In this document: positions 5,271-6,561 of the stretch, one piece after another
Layout of the letters: each line of letters opens with the position of its first letter
Position numbering within the stretch: the first letter of the stretch is position 1
Assembly: GCA_937875715.1 (NCBI GenBank)
Contig: CALEHZ010000131.1
Location: forward strand, 1 to 6,561
Direction of reading: 5' to 3'
From: an uncultured Campylobacter sp.
Lineage (GTDB): Bacteria > Campylobacterota > Campylobacteria > Campylobacterales > Campylobacteraceae
Length of the DNA: 6,561 nt
Made by a program: the position numbers and the translations under genes
Notes under the pieces: model-generated
Database searches by the model: none
What the model was told of the DNA's origin: nothing
The model's input: only the letters and a program-made list of their open reading frames with translations

Positions 5271-6345
5271 ATTCGCTAATCAAAGCCAAAAAATTCTTAA
5301 TATGACTTTTTAGCACGCTTTTATCGTAATTTTCCAAAGCAAATTCATAAGCATTTTTAGCAAGAGTTTGTGCTTTTTTTGGATTATTTAGCAGGTGTAA
5401 AACGCAGTATTTTAGACCCATTGGATTTTTATAAGTGGCGCAAAGCCCCCTAGTTTCGTGCAAAATCAGCTTATTCATCGGCGCTTTGTCATAGACTACA
5501 ATTGGCCGTTTGGCACTCATAGCCTCAATTAGCGCTGTCCCAAGCCCTTCGCTATGACTGGCAAAAACAAAAACATCACAGGCTTTAATCACATTTGCCT
5601 TATCCTGTCTAAAGCCTGTAAAAATAGCCTTTTTAGCCGCTTCTTCGCCCATAATTTTTAGCATTTTTTCTTTTGTATTATCGCTTACATTTCCGCCAAA
5701 AATGAAGGTAAAATCATCTATTTGAGCACTAAGTTCGCGAGCTAAAATCGCTAAATCATAAGCACCTTTTTCTTCATACAAAGAAGTAAAGGTTCCTACG
5801 CAAATTTTAGAGCTAATCTGCTCTCTAAGCTCGCTTTTAGGCTCTTCAAATGCTTTTACATCCACGCAGCTTGGCATGTAAATAAGCTTGTTTTTATTGA
5901 TTTTTAAGCTGCGTAAATACTCGCCCACGCTAGCTGAAATGTAAAAAATATAGTCATAAAAATATCTAAAAGCAAGTTTTGAGAGCCAATTTTTGATAGC
6001 AAAAAGATTATGTCTTTCGCGAATAAAAATTACATTTTTTCTCCACCAAATAGCACATATAGCACATATCCAGCTATCAGTAGAGCCGTGAGATATTACA
6101 ATTTTTATATTATTTTCTTTTATAAGCTTACTTAAAAAAGGAATTGTTTTATGATAATTTTTTTTATGTATTTGTTGTTCAAAAACTTGAAAATTTAGCT
6201 CTTTTGCCTTGTTTGCAATCTGTGAGTTTGGATTACACAAAAGCATCACATTATGTCCTAATTCACGCATCGCAAGCATTTCATTTATCACTTTATTTTG
6301 CTCGCCGCCCCAGTTAAAGAGCGTTTCTGTATGCAAGATATTCAC
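5269..6345 (-). CDS. GT4-type (GT-B fold) glycosyltransferase, probably surface glycan/LOS biosynthesis
   Basis: Cytosolic or membrane-associated enzyme expected to transfer a sugar from a nucleotide-sugar donor. With the start chosen here it has 358 residues. The N-terminal half begins MNILHTETLFNWGGEQNKV, whose GGEQ (13-16) is the Gly-rich acceptor-side loop; SHGSTD lies near 85-90 and a basic RERH near 109-111. The C-terminal half has VGTFTSLYEEKG near 183-194, FIFGG near 214-218, and the donor-site block ASHSEGLGTALIEAMSAKRP with the E-x7-E pair (E266, E274). GTG at 6343-6345 is chosen because AAAGG lies 8 bases upstream on the minus strand and the family normally begins right at this NILHTE segment. 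A longer frame opening at GTG 6435 would start only two bases from a TATAAT box and lacks a Shine-Dalgarno site. Donor and acceptor sugars cannot be told. No other glycan gene is visible. Confidence 0.85.
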   Translation of the reverse strand: MNILHTETLFNWGGEQNKVINEMLAMRELGHNVMLLCNPNSQIANKAKELNFQVFEQQIHKKNYHKTIPFLSKLIKENNIKIVISHGSTDSWICAICAIWWRKNVIFIRERHNLFAIKNWLSKLAFRYFYDYIFYISASVGEYLRSLKINKNKLIYMPSCVDVKAFEEPKSELREQISSKICVGTFTSLYEEKGAYDLAILARELSAQIDDFTFIFGGNVSDNTKEKMLKIMGEEAAKKAIFTGFRQDKANVIKACDVFVFASHSEGLGTALIEAMSAKRPIVVYDKAPMNKLILHETRGLCATYKNPMGLKYCVLHLLNNPKKAQTLAKNAYEFALENYDKSVLKSHIKNFLALISE

Positions 6346-6374
6346 AAAAATTACCTTTAGAATAATAAACTTTG

Positions 6375-6426
6375 GCCTCGTTTGCTCGCCTTTATGGGCG
6401 CAGACCTGAAATAGTCGCAACGAAGC
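6375..6426 (-). promoter_or_regulatory. GC-rich structured 5' leader of the glycosyltransferase gene
   Basis: Plus-strand GCCTCGTTTGC (6375-6385) and GCAACGAAGC (6417-6426) pair with one bulge and one mismatch (G-U when the RNA is read from the minus strand). Inside them CGCC (6387-6390) and GGCG (6397-6400) close a 6-base loop TTTATG. The block is much richer in G and C than its surroundings and lies between the putative transcription start (~6430) and the ribosome-binding site (6354-6358). It could be a regulatory hairpin or the relic of another short repeat. I recognise no known riboswitch. Confidence 0.4.
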
Positions 6427-6436
6427 AAAAAGCACA

Positions 6437-6442
6437 ATTATA
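6437..6442 (-). promoter_or_regulatory. -10 box for the glycosyltransferase gene
   Basis: Minus strand reads TTTTGCTATAATTGTGC, a perfect TATAAT with T-rich upstream DNA and no clear -35, as usual in Campylobacter. It predicts a transcript starting near 6430 and an ~85-base untranslated leader before GTG 6345. Confidence 0.55.
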
Positions 6443-6561
6443 GCAAAATTTTATCAAAACACTTTAAAGCTTTAAAAAATTCACACAGCTAGTAAAGCAA
6501 AAATTTAAACAAAATATAATTTAAAATATTTTTTAAAACTATTATTTATTTTACAGAAAAT
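6443..6561. other. AT-rich end of window, no gene seen; possible divergent promoter
   Basis: There is no coding frame of note on either strand. A plus-strand TATAAT at 6515-6520 preceded by A/T-rich DNA could be the -10 of a gene beyond the window, but AT-rich DNA makes such matches frequent. Confidence 0.25.

Overview
Most of the window (about 350-6561) reads as a chromosomal segment of an AT-rich Campylobacterota genome, most likely Campylobacter. The threonyl-tRNA synthetase and IF3 sequences are close to the Campylobacter proteins as I remember them, codon use is AT-rich, and promoters look like -10-only sites (TATAAT, TAAAAT). The species cannot be fixed from the sequence. The first ~345 bases do not belong to the same genome. 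They are clearly less AT-rich and hold, on the minus strand, the first 34 codons of a Firmicutes/Clostridia-type ribosomal protein S8 (rpsH) with a strong AGGAGG ribosome-binding site and a hairpin-rich upstream stretch. A chimeric join, for example in a gut metagenome assembly, is the simplest reading.

Layout: foreign rpsH start (1-102, minus) and hairpin-rich leader (103-322); ill-defined junction (about 323-365); a six-helix TauE/SafE/DsbD_2-type membrane protein (432-1088, plus); a repeat-filled convergent spacer (1089-1324); a radical-SAM HemN/HemW-like gene (1325-2617, minus, GTG start); a divergent promoter region (2618-2725); a thrS-infC operon (2726-5058, plus) joined by a TTGA stop/start overlap, so infC starts at TTG; a second repeat-filled convergent spacer (5059-5268); a GT4-type glycosyltransferase (minus, 5269-6345 with a corrected GTG start) behind a TATAAT box and a GC-rich structured leader; then an AT-rich stretch to the end with no gene seen.

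The genes are mostly ordinary. thrS and infC are housekeeping translation genes. The membrane protein and the radical-SAM protein plausibly relate to metal/thiol handling and heme, but nothing here ties them together. The glycosyltransferase probably serves a surface glycan.

The unusual content is in the spacers. A 16-bp perfect palindrome, GAATTTTATAAAATTC, and its half-site variants occur about 13 times, only in the two convergent (3'-to-3') intergenic regions. They appear as a single copy framed by CACTGCTGC/GCAGCAGTG arms, as a six-copy 16-bp tandem array, and as a 117-bp 'Russian doll' with the same arms. In that last element the palindrome is present twice, on either side of a GC-rich hairpin of the GTCATTGCGAG...GCAATCTC type, as if the hairpin had inserted into the palindrome and duplicated it.
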